Shown: positions 25,136 to 33,287, counted from the first letter of the stretch. The stretch: 38,977 nucleotides of DNA from PNAI01 sp035501735 (GCA_035501735.1 DATJVR010000091.1:1-38977); one strand, 5' to 3'. The notes: a model not told the origin generated them from the letters alone. Translations and numbers: made by a program.

Positions 25136-27226
25136 ATGGCGCTTCGCAGCAACGCGCATTCCAAGTCCGAAAGCACGCGTATCCGGCTCGCGGCCGATAT
25201 CGGCGGCACCTTCACCGACGTTGCGGTCTTCGATGATCGTTCGGGCCGGCTCTCCTTCGGCAAGGCCCTGTCGACGCCGCAACATCTGGTCGACGGCATC
25301 AGCGCGGGCGTGGAAAAGGCCGGCAGCGATTATCGCGCAGCGGGGCTGTTCCTGCACGGCTCAACAATTGCGATCAACACCATCCTGGAACGCACCGGTG
25401 CGAAAACCGCGCTGATCACCACCGATGGCTTCCGCGATGTCTATGAGATCGGCCGCATCAACCGGCCCGACGCCTACAACCTGTTTTTCAAGAAACATGT
25501 GCCGCTGATCGAGCGCGCGCTGCGTTTCGAGGTCAAGGAGCGCGTGCGCGCCGACGGCGAGATCCTCATTCCTCTCGACAAGCTGAGTTTGGTCGAACTG
25601 GGCGAGCAGTTGAACCAGCGCGGCATCGAAGCCATCGCCATCATGTTCGTCAATTGCTACGCCAACGCGGCACACGAGGCAAATGCAAAAACGGTGCTCG
25701 CCGCGCGCTATCCGAAAATTTTCGTCACCGCTTCGCACGAGCTGAGCCAGGAGTATCGCGAGTTCGAACGCTGCTCGACCGTTGCCGCCAACGCCTATAT
25801 CGGCCCCAAGGTGCGCCGCTACATCGGCGAGATCGACGCGCACATCCGCAAGACCGGCTTTGCCGGCTCGTTCCTGATCGTGCAATCGACCGGCGGCCTG
25901 TACGAAGCCGAGCAGGCACGGACTCAATGCGTGCGCATGCTCGAATCCGGGCCCGCGGCCGGCGTCATCGGCACGCAGGCGCTCTGCCGCACGCTCGGCA
26001 TCAGGAACGCCATCGCCTTCGACATGGGCGGCACCACCGCCAAGGCCGGTGTGATATTCGAAGGCGAGGCGCTCACCACCGGCGCGGCGCTGATCGGCGG
26101 CTACGATCAGGCGCTGCCGGTGCAAATTGCGATGATGGATATTTTTGAGGTCGGCACCGGCGGCGGTTCGATCGCGCGCGTCGAGGACGGCGCGCTGCGC
26201 GTCGGTCCGCAGAGCGCCGGCGCCGCTCCCGGACCCGCCTGCTACGGGCTCGGCGGGACGGAGCCGACGGTCACCGACGCCAATCTCGTTCTCGGGCGCT
26301 TGGGCGCCGACCGCTTTCTCGGCGGCGAGATGAACCTTGACGTGAAGGCGGCGGAACGCGCACTTGCCAGCGTCGCAACGCCGCTGGGCCTGAGCGTGAC
26401 AGAAGCCGCGGAAGGGATTCTCCGCATCGCCGCGACCACCATGTCCTATGCCGTGAAGGGCGTCACTACCGAACGCGGCCTTGATGCCGGCGATTTCAGG
26501 CTCGTCGCCTATGGCGGCGCCGGTCCGCTGCACGCCGTTCAGGTGGCGCGCGAGATCGGCATCCGCAACGTCATAATTCCGTTCGCGCCGGGAATGTTCT
26601 CGGCTTTCGGCATGCTGTTTTCCGATCTGCGTTACGATTACGTCCGCACTTTCTACACGCCGCTCGAAGATGCGCCGTTCGACCGCATCGAGAAAATCTA
26701 CCGCGAGCTGGAACAGCAGGGGCGCGGCGCGATTGCAGCGACCTCAATCAAGCCGCAAAAGATCATGATCAGGCGCGCGGTCGACATGCGTTATGTCGGG
26801 CAGGAGCACGCGGTGACCGTCGATTTGCCGATGCGGGTTTTTGGCAAGCAGGACCGCAAGGCGATCAAGCGCCATTTCGATGAAATGCATGCGTTGCGCT
26901 ACGGCACCTCCGCGCCCGCCGAGCGCGCTGAATTCGTCAGCTTGCGTACGACGGTGATTGGCGCCTTGCGCAAGCCGACGCAGGAGAAGATCGCACAAGG
27001 AGCAAAGGCGCCCTCAAAATCTGCAGATACCGGCGCGCGGTCTGTCTATTTCGACGGGCGTTTCAAATCGGTACGGACATGGGCGCGCGCCGAATTGCGC
27101 GCCGGCAACCGCCTCAGCGGCCCGGCGCTGATCGAAGAACACGCCTCGACCACCGTGCTGATGCCGGGCGATACCCTCGTCGTCGACGCCTACGGCAATC
27201 TGGCGATCAAGGTTGCGGGAGCTTGA
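25136..27226 (+). CDS. hyuA: Hydantoinase/oxoprolinase family protein, subunit A
   Basis: This 696-residue ATP-binding subunit belongs to an ATP-dependent cyclic amide or lactam hydrolase or carboxylase of the HyuA/oxoprolinase family. The ASKHA phosphate loop is at the N-terminus (A-D-I-G-G-T-F-T-D-V-A-V-F, about residues 18-30); the second loop is F-D-M-G-G-T-T-A-K-A-G near 300. I-A-I-N-T-I-L-E-R-T-G is a further family mark. Relatives act on hydantoins, 5-oxoproline, caprolactam or ketones (acetone carboxylase). The ATG at 25136 has a weak ribosome-binding site, with TTG 25127 as alternative. The hyuB gene starts 3 bases after the stop. It lies downstream of beta-oxidation genes, so the ring-opened product may enter that pathway. 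Confidence 0.93.
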   Translation: MALRSNAHSKSESTRIRLAADIGGTFTDVAVFDDRSGRLSFGKALSTPQHLVDGISAGVEKAGSDYRAAGLFLHGSTIAINTILERTGAKTALITTDGFRDVYEIGRINRPDAYNLFFKKHVPLIERALRFEVKERVRADGEILIPLDKLSLVELGEQLNQRGIEAIAIMFVNCYANAAHEANAKTVLAARYPKIFVTASHELSQEYREFERCSTVAANAYIGPKVRRYIGEIDAHIRKTGFAGSFLIVQSTGGLYEAEQARTQCVRMLESGPAAGVIGTQALCRTLGIRNAIAFDMGGTTAKAGVIFEGEALTTGAALIGGYDQALPVQIAMMDIFEVGTGGGSIARVEDGALRVGPQSAGAAPGPACYGLGGTEPTVTDANLVLGRLGADRFLGGEMNLDVKAAERALASVATPLGLSVTEAAEGILRIAATTMSYAVKGVTTERGLDAGDFRLVAYGGAGPLHAVQVAREIGIRNVIIPFAPGMFSAFGMLFSDLRYDYVRTFYTPLEDAPFDRIEKIYRELEQQGRGAIAATSIKPQKIMIRRAVDMRYVGQEHAVTVDLPMRVFGKQDRKAIKRHFDEMHALRYGTSAPAERAEFVSLRTTVIGALRKPTQEKIAQGAKAPSKSADTGARSVYFDGRFKSVRTWARAELRAGNRLSGPALIEEHASTTVLMPGDTLVVDAYGNLAIKVAGA

Positions 27227-27229
27227 GTC

Positions 27230-28993
27230 ATGGCAAAGGCGAAACGGACAGCGCGGCGCAAGGTTGATCCGGTCATAACCGAGATCGTGCGCAACGGCGT
27301 GATTGCGGTCACTGAGGAAATGAAAACCAACCTCATGCGCACCGCCTACAACATGATCATCTACGAGGCGCTCGACTTCACCACCGGCCTGTTCACGCCG
27401 GAAGGCGAGACGGTGTCGATCGGCATCGGTCTGCCCATGTTCATCCGCGGCATGGCCGAGACGGTGAAGGCCAAGATCAAGCATTTCGGCAAAAACGGCA
27501 TCAAGCCGGGCGACATCTACGTCACCAACGATTCCTACACCACCGGCAGCCACCTGAATCATTTCACCTTCACGCTGCCGATTTTTCAGCGTGGCGAGCT
27601 CGTCGGCTTCTCCTGCTGCATGGCGCATTGGCTCGATGTCGGCGGCGCGCTCGGCGGCATGACCACGGATATTTTCATGGAGGGCCTGCAGATCCCGATC
27701 GTCAAGTATCAGGATCGCGGCAAGGTCAACCAGGACTTGGTCGACATCATCCGCCAGAACGTGCGGCTTCCGAGCCGCGCGCTCGGCGACCTCCGCGCGC
27801 AGGTCACCGCAGTGAAGACCGGCGAGCGGCGATTCCTGCAACTGATTGAGCGCTATGGCCGAGAGGCAGTACGCCAATCGATCGTGGCGATCATGGATCG
27901 CGCCGAAGCCGCTGCGCGTGCCCGCACCAAGACCATACCCGACGGAACCTACGAAGCGGAATCGTTCATGGACGACGATGGCATCGAGATCGGCAAGCGC
28001 GTCCCGATCCGCGTGCGCGTCGTGGTGAAGGGTGACGAGATGACCATCGATCTCTCGGAGGTCTCGAAGCAGGTCCGTGGCTTCTACAACTCGGGGATCA
28101 CCACGGGGTATGCCTGCGCGCAAGTCGCTTACAAATGCATCACCTCGCCGACTGAATATCCGATCAACGACGGCGCCTTCCGCAGCCTCAAAGTTGTCAT
28201 CCCGCCCGGCCGCATCGTCAGCGCCACGCGGCCCGCGCCCATGCGCTGGTGGATGACCTTCCCGATGACCATCGTGGATACGATCTTCAAGGCGCTGCAG
28301 CCCGCGATCCCTGATCGCGTGATCGCGGGCCATCACGCCGATCTGCTCGCGCCGAGTTTCCACGGCTTCAATCCCAAAACCTCGGAGTTTTTCATCGGCA
28401 CCTTCGGTCCGCTCGGTGGCGGCTGGGGCGCAAAGCAAAACGAGGACGGCATGTCTGCCACCGTCTGCCTCAACGACGGCGACACCCATAACGGCCCGAA
28501 CGAGCAGGCCGAGGTGAAATTCCCGATCGTCGTCGAGCGTTTTGGCCTCATTCCCGATTCCGGCGGCGCCGGCCGTCATCGCGGCGGGCTCGGCATCGAG
28601 CGCGTGGTGCGTGCCCTCACAAACCTGACCGTCAACACCCAGAGTGATCGCGCCCATTGCCGGCCGTGGGGGCTCGCGGGTGGCGGCGACGCGACCGGCA
28701 ATGAAGTGGCGTTCCGCCTCGGCGGCAATTGGAAGACCGATTTTCCCAACGCCAAGGTGCTGGTCGCGCAACTCAAACCCGAGGACGCCTATCGGATCCG
28801 TTCCGGCGGCGGCGGCGGTTATGGCGCGCCGTTCGAACGGCCGGCGGAAGACGTGCGCGAGGACGTGCGGCAGGGCTATGTCTCGGTGCAGGCGGCACGC
28901 GAGTTCTACGGCGTCGTGATCGATCCGCACACCTTCGCGGTCGACAAAGCCGCTTCCGAGCGGCTGCGCGCCCGCCCCAAGGCCGCATCATGA
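27230..28993 (+). CDS. hyuB: Hydantoinase/oxoprolinase family protein, subunit B
   Basis: This 587-residue partner of HyuA contains the hydrolytic or carboxylating site of the two-subunit enzyme. Family marks are T-N-D-S-Y-T-T-G-S-H-L-N-H (the usual T-N-D-P-Y-x-G-G-x-H-L-P-D, here with substitutions), G-A-G-R-H-R-G-G-L-G-I-E-R, and the C-terminal S-G-G-G-G-G-Y-G-A-P. The altered metal-site motif (Thr-Thr-Gly-Ser, and Asn-His in place of Pro-Asp) may reflect an unusual substrate. GGGAG precedes the ATG at 27230. The stop overlaps the next gene's ATG by 4 bases (ATGA). The N-terminus is Lys/Arg-rich. Confidence in the family is high; the substrate is unknown. Confidence 0.93.
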   Translation: MAKAKRTARRKVDPVITEIVRNGVIAVTEEMKTNLMRTAYNMIIYEALDFTTGLFTPEGETVSIGIGLPMFIRGMAETVKAKIKHFGKNGIKPGDIYVTNDSYTTGSHLNHFTFTLPIFQRGELVGFSCCMAHWLDVGGALGGMTTDIFMEGLQIPIVKYQDRGKVNQDLVDIIRQNVRLPSRALGDLRAQVTAVKTGERRFLQLIERYGREAVRQSIVAIMDRAEAAARARTKTIPDGTYEAESFMDDDGIEIGKRVPIRVRVVVKGDEMTIDLSEVSKQVRGFYNSGITTGYACAQVAYKCITSPTEYPINDGAFRSLKVVIPPGRIVSATRPAPMRWWMTFPMTIVDTIFKALQPAIPDRVIAGHHADLLAPSFHGFNPKTSEFFIGTFGPLGGGWGAKQNEDGMSATVCLNDGDTHNGPNEQAEVKFPIVVERFGLIPDSGGAGRHRGGLGIERVVRALTNLTVNTQSDRAHCRPWGLAGGGDATGNEVAFRLGGNWKTDFPNAKVLVAQLKPEDAYRIRSGGGGGYGAPFERPAEDVREDVRQGYVSVQAAREFYGVVIDPHTFAVDKAASERLRARPKAAS

Positions 28994-29618
28994 GTTTCCC
29001 GCGTGCGGTGCTGTTCGATCTGCTCACCGCGCTGCTCGATTCGTGGACCCTGTGGGATTCGGTCGCCGGTTCGGAGCGAGCTGGCCGCGCTTGGCGTGCC
29101 GAATACCTGCGCCTGACCTATGGGAGCGACGCCTACGTGCCCTACGAGGAGTTGGTGCGCGCGGCCGCCCGCGCAACCGGCCTGCCGGAGGCGGTTCCCG
29201 ATGTGCTTGAGGCACGCTGGTCGAACTCGCGCCATGGAGCGGAGTCCCGGAATCGCTCGACGCCCTGTGCGGCCGGAGCAGGCTCGCGGTTGTCACCAAT
29301 TGCTCGAACCGCCTTGGACTATTGGCGGCCGGACGGCTGTCGATCCAGTGGGACTGCGTGATGACCGCCGAAGAAGCCGGCTACTACAAACCCAACCCGC
29401 GACCCTATCGACTCGCGCTCGATCGGCTCGGCGTGGCGCCAGCGGAGGCCGCATTCGTTGCCGGCTCGGGCTACGACCTCATCGGCACGTCGGCGATCGG
29501 CCTGCGCACCTATTGGCACAACCGCGCAGGGCTCAGGCGGCCCGAGCATGCGCCGCTGCCGCAGCTTGAGCGTCCGACGTTCGACGACCTCATCCCCTGG
29601 CTCGAAGGCAAAATCTGA
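28990..29618 (+). pseudogene. HAD-family hydrolase broken by a one-base frameshift
   Basis: The gene begins at ATG 28990, overlapping the hyuB stop. Residues 1-77 read V-L-F-D-L-L-T-A-L-L-D-S (motif 1; one nucleophile Asp, no second Asp, as in 2-haloacid dehalogenase-type HADs) up to E-A-R-W. There the frame breaks. From about 29217 the shifted frame continues with sensible protein: L-V-E-L-A-P-W, the motif II serine/threonine region V-V-T-N-C-S-N-R, Lys in Y-Y-K-P-N-P-R-P-Y, and motif IV-like V-A-G-S-G-Y-D-L-I-G-T, to the stop at 29616-29618. Restoring one G in the TGG-TC at 29218-29222 (to TGG-GTC) rejoins the two halves into one protein of about 209 residues. It is either a recent loss or a sequencing error. 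Confidence 0.85.
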
Positions 29619-29627
29619 CCCGCGATA

Positions 29628-29819
29628 CTATCTCTTGCGGTTGATCTTAGCCGTGTAGTTCATCCCGCCGGCGCCGCAGCACGGACAGGTCAGCGCGACC
29701 AGCGCAGCTTGTTTCTGCTCCTCGTCAAGATCGCTGCGTTCGAGCAGCTCCCGCGCCTGACGCTGGAAAAGTTCATGCACCGCGACGTTGCCGGTGATGA
29801 TTTGATCGTCGTCTGCCAT
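29628..29819 (-). CDS. 63-residue cysteine-containing protein, unknown
   Basis: This small protein has an acidic start (M-A-D-D-D-Q-I-I-T-G-N), a predicted helical middle (E-L-F-Q-R-Q-A-R-E-L-L-E-R) and a C-terminal T-C-P-C-C-G-A-G-G motif with three cysteines that may bind metal, then a basic tail (K-I-N-R-K-R). Its ATG at 29819 lies 2 bases after the amidohydrolase stop, with no separate ribosome-binding site, which implies translational coupling. The length and coupling make it a credible gene, though I recognise no family. The C-P-C-C pattern is not a full zinc ribbon; a partner or dimer would be needed for four ligands. Confidence 0.65.
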   Translation of the reverse strand: MADDDQIITGNVAVHELFQRQARELLERSDLDEEQKQAALVALTCPCCGAGGMNYTAKINRKR

Positions 29820-29821
29820 CG

Positions 29822-30772
29822 TCAGCGCAATCCGAGCAGCTTCGCCGCGTTGTTGTAGGCGATGTCGGCGCGCAGGCTCTCGTCGAACGGCGCCGCGTCC
29901 ATGAATTCGCCGGAGCCGTCGGAGTCGAACGGATAGTCGGCCGAGAACATCACGCGGTTGCGCCCGAGCGCATCGAGCGAGCAGCGCACCGGTGGGGTGT
30001 CGTACATGCCAGAGAGCGTCACCCAGACGTTCTCCTTGAGATATTGCGACGGCGGCTTCGGCAGATTCCAGCCGTAGGGCTTCGAGCGGCTGTCGAACCG
30101 CCAGAGCTGGAAGGGTAGGGTTTCGCCGAGATGCCCGAGCACGAGCTTGGCCTTCGGGTAACGGTGGAACACGCCGCCGCAGATGATCCGCAGTGCATGC
30201 GAGCCGGTCTCCACGCCCCAGCCCCACATCGGACGTGCGAGCACGTTATAGCCGGTGATCGCCGTCAGAGCGGCCACCGGGTCGGCCGGATGCAAGTAGA
30301 TCGATGCCCCCAGCGCCGCGGCGCGCTCCCAGAATGGATCGTACGAGCGGTCGTCGAGATACTTGCCGTTGCTGTGGCCGTTGATCATGGCGCCGCAGAA
30401 TTTCAGCTCCTTCATGCAGCGTTCGAGCTCGGCCGCAGCGGCCTTCGGATCCTGCATTGCGAGATGCGCGAAGCCGGAATAGCGGTCCGGCCGCTTTTGG
30501 ACTTCGCGGGCGAGGAAATCGTTCGAGGCGCGCGCATTCCGCACCGCGGTTGCGGCATCGCGCTCGGCCTGCACGCCCGGTCCCGCCACGGCCAGAACCA
30601 TGCGTGCGATTCCGGTCTTGTCCATCATCTGCAGCCGCTGGTCGCCGAAGTCGGTGAGGCAGGCGTAAAGCTGCACGGTTTTTGCCGGGGCAACGTCCAC
30701 CATTGTCGGTCGCCAATATCCCTCGGTGGCGGGATCGAGAAAATGCTCCTCCAGCGCGATCTTCCTGACCAT
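29822..30772 (-). CDS. Amidohydrolase (ACMSD / gamma-resorcylate decarboxylase-like)
   Basis: This 316-residue metal-dependent TIM-barrel enzyme is of the amidohydrolase_2 type, whose members include aminocarboxymuconate-semialdehyde decarboxylase and aromatic (gamma-resorcylate, 2,3-dihydroxybenzoate) decarboxylases. Key segments are I-A-L-E-E-H-F at residues 5-11 (metal ligands Glu8 and His10), N-G-H-S-N-G, I-Y-L-H-P-A-D (His), L-G-H-L-G-E-T-L-P-F (His/Glu) and F-S-A-D-Y-P-F-D (metal Asp). All expected ligands are present. AGAGGA precedes the ATG at 30772. It is divergent from the cyclase gene across 116 bases and opposite in strand to the neighbouring operons. A nonoxidative decarboxylase or hydrolase in the same pathway is plausible. 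Confidence 0.92.
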   Translation of the reverse strand: MVRKIALEEHFLDPATEGYWRPTMVDVAPAKTVQLYACLTDFGDQRLQMMDKTGIARMVLAVAGPGVQAERDAATAVRNARASNDFLAREVQKRPDRYSGFAHLAMQDPKAAAAELERCMKELKFCGAMINGHSNGKYLDDRSYDPFWERAAALGASIYLHPADPVAALTAITGYNVLARPMWGWGVETGSHALRIICGGVFHRYPKAKLVLGHLGETLPFQLWRFDSRSKPYGWNLPKPPSQYLKENVWVTLSGMYDTPPVRCSLDALGRNRVMFSADYPFDSDGSGEFMDAAPFDESLRADIAYNNAAKLLGLR

Positions 30773-30888
30773 GCGTCCTCTTGGGATGTTTGCCCGGATG
30801 GTTTGGGAATGCGGTGCTGTACCGTATTTTCGGCGCCCTGTATATCATGCTAGATAGAGTCAAAATAACAACGCGCGAGGAGGGCGTA
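30773..30888. promoter_or_regulatory. Divergent control region, amidohydrolase / cyclase
   Basis: This short gap must hold promoters for both the amidohydrolase and the cyclase operon. The segment TATC-N6-GATA at 30843-30856 is an operator-like palindrome. GCGAGGAGGG at 30875-30884 is the cyclase ribosome-binding site. No regulator gene is next to it in the window. Confidence 0.4.
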
Positions 30889-31731
30889 GTGGCGAAGAAA
30901 ATCCGTGGCGTGACCTTTGAGGAAAACGCCAGCAACAGCATGGGGCTCGAGTTTTACAATCTCTCGCACCGCTTCGGTTATCAGTCCCCGAACTGGCCCT
31001 ATTTCGAAGACGTCAAGATCGAGCGCATCCACTATCACGCGAAATCGGGCGTGCTGTCGCAGCGAATTACCACCAGCATGCATAACACCACCCACATCGA
31101 TGCCCCCGCGCATGTCGTGCAGGGGACGCCTTTCATCGACGAAGTGCCGCTGCCGCATTTTTTCGGCTCCGGCATCGTGGTCTCGATCCCGAAAAAGCAG
31201 TGGGAGCAGATCACCTACGACGACTTGGAGAAGGCGGCTGGAAAAATCGTGCGGCCGCGCGATGTCGTGCTGGTCAACACCGGCTGGCATCACAAATACG
31301 AGGACAGCGAGGAATATTTCTGCTACGCGCCGGGCTTCGTGCCCTCCGCCGGCGAATGGTTCGTGGAGAAGAAGGTCAAAGTCGTCGGCCACGACACGCA
31401 AGCCAACGACCACCCGCTCGCCACCGCGATCGGCCCGCAACGCAACGGCCCGCTGCATCCGCACCTTGCGGCTGAATACAAGAAATGGTCGAAGGGCCGC
31501 GACTGGAAAGACGACTTCCCCGAGTGGGAGCCGGTTCACCGCATCCTGTTCAAGAACGGCATTCTCGGCATCGAGAATGTCGGCGGCGAGCTCGATAAAG
31601 TCACCGGCCGCCGCTGCACCTTCGCTTATTTTCCGTGGAACTGGGACCGCGGCGACGGCTGCATCGTACGTCTGGTCGCCATCGTCGACCCGAAAGGGCA
31701 ATATCGCATCGAACGCGGGGAGAAATTCTGA
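30889..31731 (+). CDS. Cyclase-family metal hydrolase (kynurenine formamidase-like)
   Basis: This 280-residue protein of the cyclase/KynB fold carries the metal motif H-N-T-T-H-I-D-A-P-A-H at residues 65-75 (family pattern H-x-G-T-H-x-D-x-P-x-H, here with Thr in place of Gly) and Y-H..Q-N-D-H-P-L near residue 175. Members hydrolyse amides such as formylkynurenine, or cyclise or hydrolyse lactone and imide substrates such as isatin and maleimide-type compounds. The GTG start at 30889 is chosen because GAGGAGGG sits just upstream; the frame extends to 30781 without a good site. Its TGA overlaps the cupin ATG by one base (TGATG). The substrate is unknown. Confidence 0.9.
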   Translation: MAKKIRGVTFEENASNSMGLEFYNLSHRFGYQSPNWPYFEDVKIERIHYHAKSGVLSQRITTSMHNTTHIDAPAHVVQGTPFIDEVPLPHFFGSGIVVSIPKKQWEQITYDDLEKAAGKIVRPRDVVLVNTGWHHKYEDSEEYFCYAPGFVPSAGEWFVEKKVKVVGHDTQANDHPLATAIGPQRNGPLHPHLAAEYKKWSKGRDWKDDFPEWEPVHRILFKNGILGIENVGGELDKVTGRRCTFAYFPWNWDRGDGCIVRLVAIVDPKGQYRIERGEKF

Positions 31732-32072
31732 TGCTGGTCAAGAAATTTGCCGACGCCAAGCCCTACGAGGCGCCCAATCATCGTGCCTGCACGACGCTGC
31801 GCCTGTTCGGCGCCGAGGCCGGCGGTTCGCAGGGATTGATCGTCGGCATCTCCCACTTTCTGCCTGGCGGCGGCGCCGGTCCCGACGCTTCGCCGCCGGA
31901 GAAGGTTTATTACGTGCTCGCCGGCGAATTGACCGTGATCGTCGACGGCAAGGAAACCGTGCTGCGTGCGACCGACACGTGCTATATCGGCCCCAACGAA
32001 CGGCGCGAAATCATCAATCGCAGCAATACGGTGGCCACGATCCTGGTCGCCGTCGCGGCGCCGCCAAAATAA
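31731..32072 (+). CDS. Cupin-domain protein (third of three)
   Basis: This 113-residue single cupin starts at ATG 31731, overlapping the cyclase stop by one base, with GGGGAGA 7 bases upstream. The cupin strands carry P-P-E-K-V-Y-Y-V-L-A-G-E-L-T-V and the second-motif equivalent C-Y-I-G-P-N-E-R-R-E. The usual two histidines of motif 1 are replaced (D-A-S-P-P-E), so only a glutamate remains and metal binding is doubtful. That suggests a noncatalytic ligand-binding or regulatory cupin. It is translationally coupled to the cyclase. The frame continues upstream, but that would be inside the cyclase gene. Confidence 0.85.
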   Translation: MLVKKFADAKPYEAPNHRACTTLRLFGAEAGGSQGLIVGISHFLPGGGAGPDASPPEKVYYVLAGELTVIVDGKETVLRATDTCYIGPNERREIINRSNTVATILVAVAAPPK

Positions 32073-32110
32073 CCTCTCATGACAGTCCTTAGCGTATCGG
32101 AGGAGTGCCA

Positions 32111-32455
32111 ATGACACACCGCCATGTTGGATCGGTTCTGTTGACCGCGCTGTTTCTGTTCATCGGGTACGGCATCGCGTATTCGGTTGAGTGCGCCACC
32201 TGCGATAAGAATTTGACCGATTGCCGCACGCCCGTTCACGCGCGCTATGTTGATTGTATGAAGGGCGGCAATGCGAGATGCAGCGGAAAGTGCTCGACCG
32301 ACTGCAAAAACGACAAAGAGGTGCAGAAATGCATGCTCAGTTGCGTGAAAAGCTGCCAGGGCGGTAACACCTGCCAGGCGACATTTACCAGCGCCAGCGC
32401 GCAATGCACGACGAGTTATCGCTCCTGCCGGAAGGATTGCACGTCGCCGCGCTAA
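32111..32455 (+). CDS. Secreted 14-cysteine small protein, unknown
   Basis: This 114-residue protein has an N-terminal hydrophobic segment (VGSVLLTALFLFIGYGIAYS) that is a signal peptide or anchor, followed by a mature region of about 88 residues with 14 cysteines (C-A-T-C, D-C, D-C, R-C-S-G-K-C-S-T-D-C, K-C-M-L-S-C-V-K-S-C, T-C, Q-C, S-C-R-K-D-C). An even number of periplasmic Cys suggests up to seven disulfides. GGAGGAG precedes ATG 32111; GTG 32105 is two codons upstream. I recognise no family. It is in the same direction and close spacing as metabolic genes (38 bases after the cupin, 26 before the SDR), which is odd company for such a protein. Confidence 0.8.
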   Translation: MTHRHVGSVLLTALFLFIGYGIAYSVECATCDKNLTDCRTPVHARYVDCMKGGNARCSGKCSTDCKNDKEVQKCMLSCVKSCQGGNTCQATFTSASAQCTTSYRSCRKDCTSPR

Positions 32456-32481
32456 CAAGACCGCAGCCACAGGTATCCAGA

Positions 32482-33285
32482 ATGTCCGACGACTTTTTGA
32501 AAAATCCCGCCTCGTTGTTCGACGTCAAGGGCAAGACTGCGATCGTCACCGGTGCCACCGGCGCATTCGGCGCGCTCGCTGCCAAAGTGCTCGCCGGCGC
32601 GGGCGCAAACGTCGTGATCTCGGCGAGTAAAGCCGAGGAACTGAAGAAGATCGCGGCCGAGTGCGAGAAGCTCGGCGGCAAGGTCGAGATCGTCGCCAGG
32701 CGGCCGAGTTCGGAGGCCAATTGCGACGCGATCGTGAAGGCGGCGGTCGATCGCTTCGGACGCGTGGATATTCTGGTTGTCGCATCCGGTCAGAACAAGG
32801 TTTCGAAGATCGTCGACCAGAAGCCGGAAGATTTTCTCGACGTGATGGACGCCAACGTCACTCAGTCGTGGCTGATCGCGCGCGCCGCCGGCCGCCAGAT
32901 GCTCAAACAGGGCCAGGGCGGCAAAGTCATTCTGATGTCGTCCGCACGCGGGCTGCTCGGCCATCCCGCCGGTTACACCGCCTATTGCGCCTCCAAGTCG
33001 GCGGTCGACGGCATCACCAAGGCGCTCGGCTGCGAGTGGGGCGGCAGCGGCATCACCGTCAATGCGCTCGGTCCGACCGTCTTCCGCTCCCCGCTCACCG
33101 AATGGATGTTCGCCGACGACGAGCGCGGCAAGACCGTGCGTGCCGGCTTCCTCACGCGCGTACCGAAGGGCCGGTTGGGCGAACCGTCCGATCTCGCCGG
33201 ACCACTTCTGTTCCTCGCATCGCGCGCGTCCGATTTCTACACCGGCCACATCCTCTACGCCGACGGCGGCTACACTGCAGGTTGA
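32482..33285 (+). CDS. SDR-family NAD(P) oxidoreductase
   Basis: This 267-residue classical short-chain dehydrogenase has the coenzyme loop T-G-A-T-G-A-F-G near residue 23, then catalytic Ser154 (M-S-S-A-R-G), Tyr168 and Lys172 (A-Y-C-A-S-K). C-terminal V-N-A-L-G-P-T and G-H-I-L-Y-A-D-G-G-Y complete the fold. It probably oxidises or reduces a hydroxy/keto group of a pathway intermediate. The ATG at 32482 has a weak ribosome-binding site (AGG); the frame extends upstream to 32404 inside the Cys-rich gene. The 3-hydroxyacyl-CoA dehydrogenase gene follows after 2 bases. Confidence 0.92.
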   Translation: MSDDFLKNPASLFDVKGKTAIVTGATGAFGALAAKVLAGAGANVVISASKAEELKKIAAECEKLGGKVEIVARRPSSEANCDAIVKAAVDRFGRVDILVVASGQNKVSKIVDQKPEDFLDVMDANVTQSWLIARAAGRQMLKQGQGGKVILMSSARGLLGHPAGYTAYCASKSAVDGITKALGCEWGGSGITVNALGPTVFRSPLTEWMFADDERGKTVRAGFLTRVPKGRLGEPSDLAGPLLFLASRASDFYTGHILYADGGYTAG

Positions 33286-33287
33286 TA

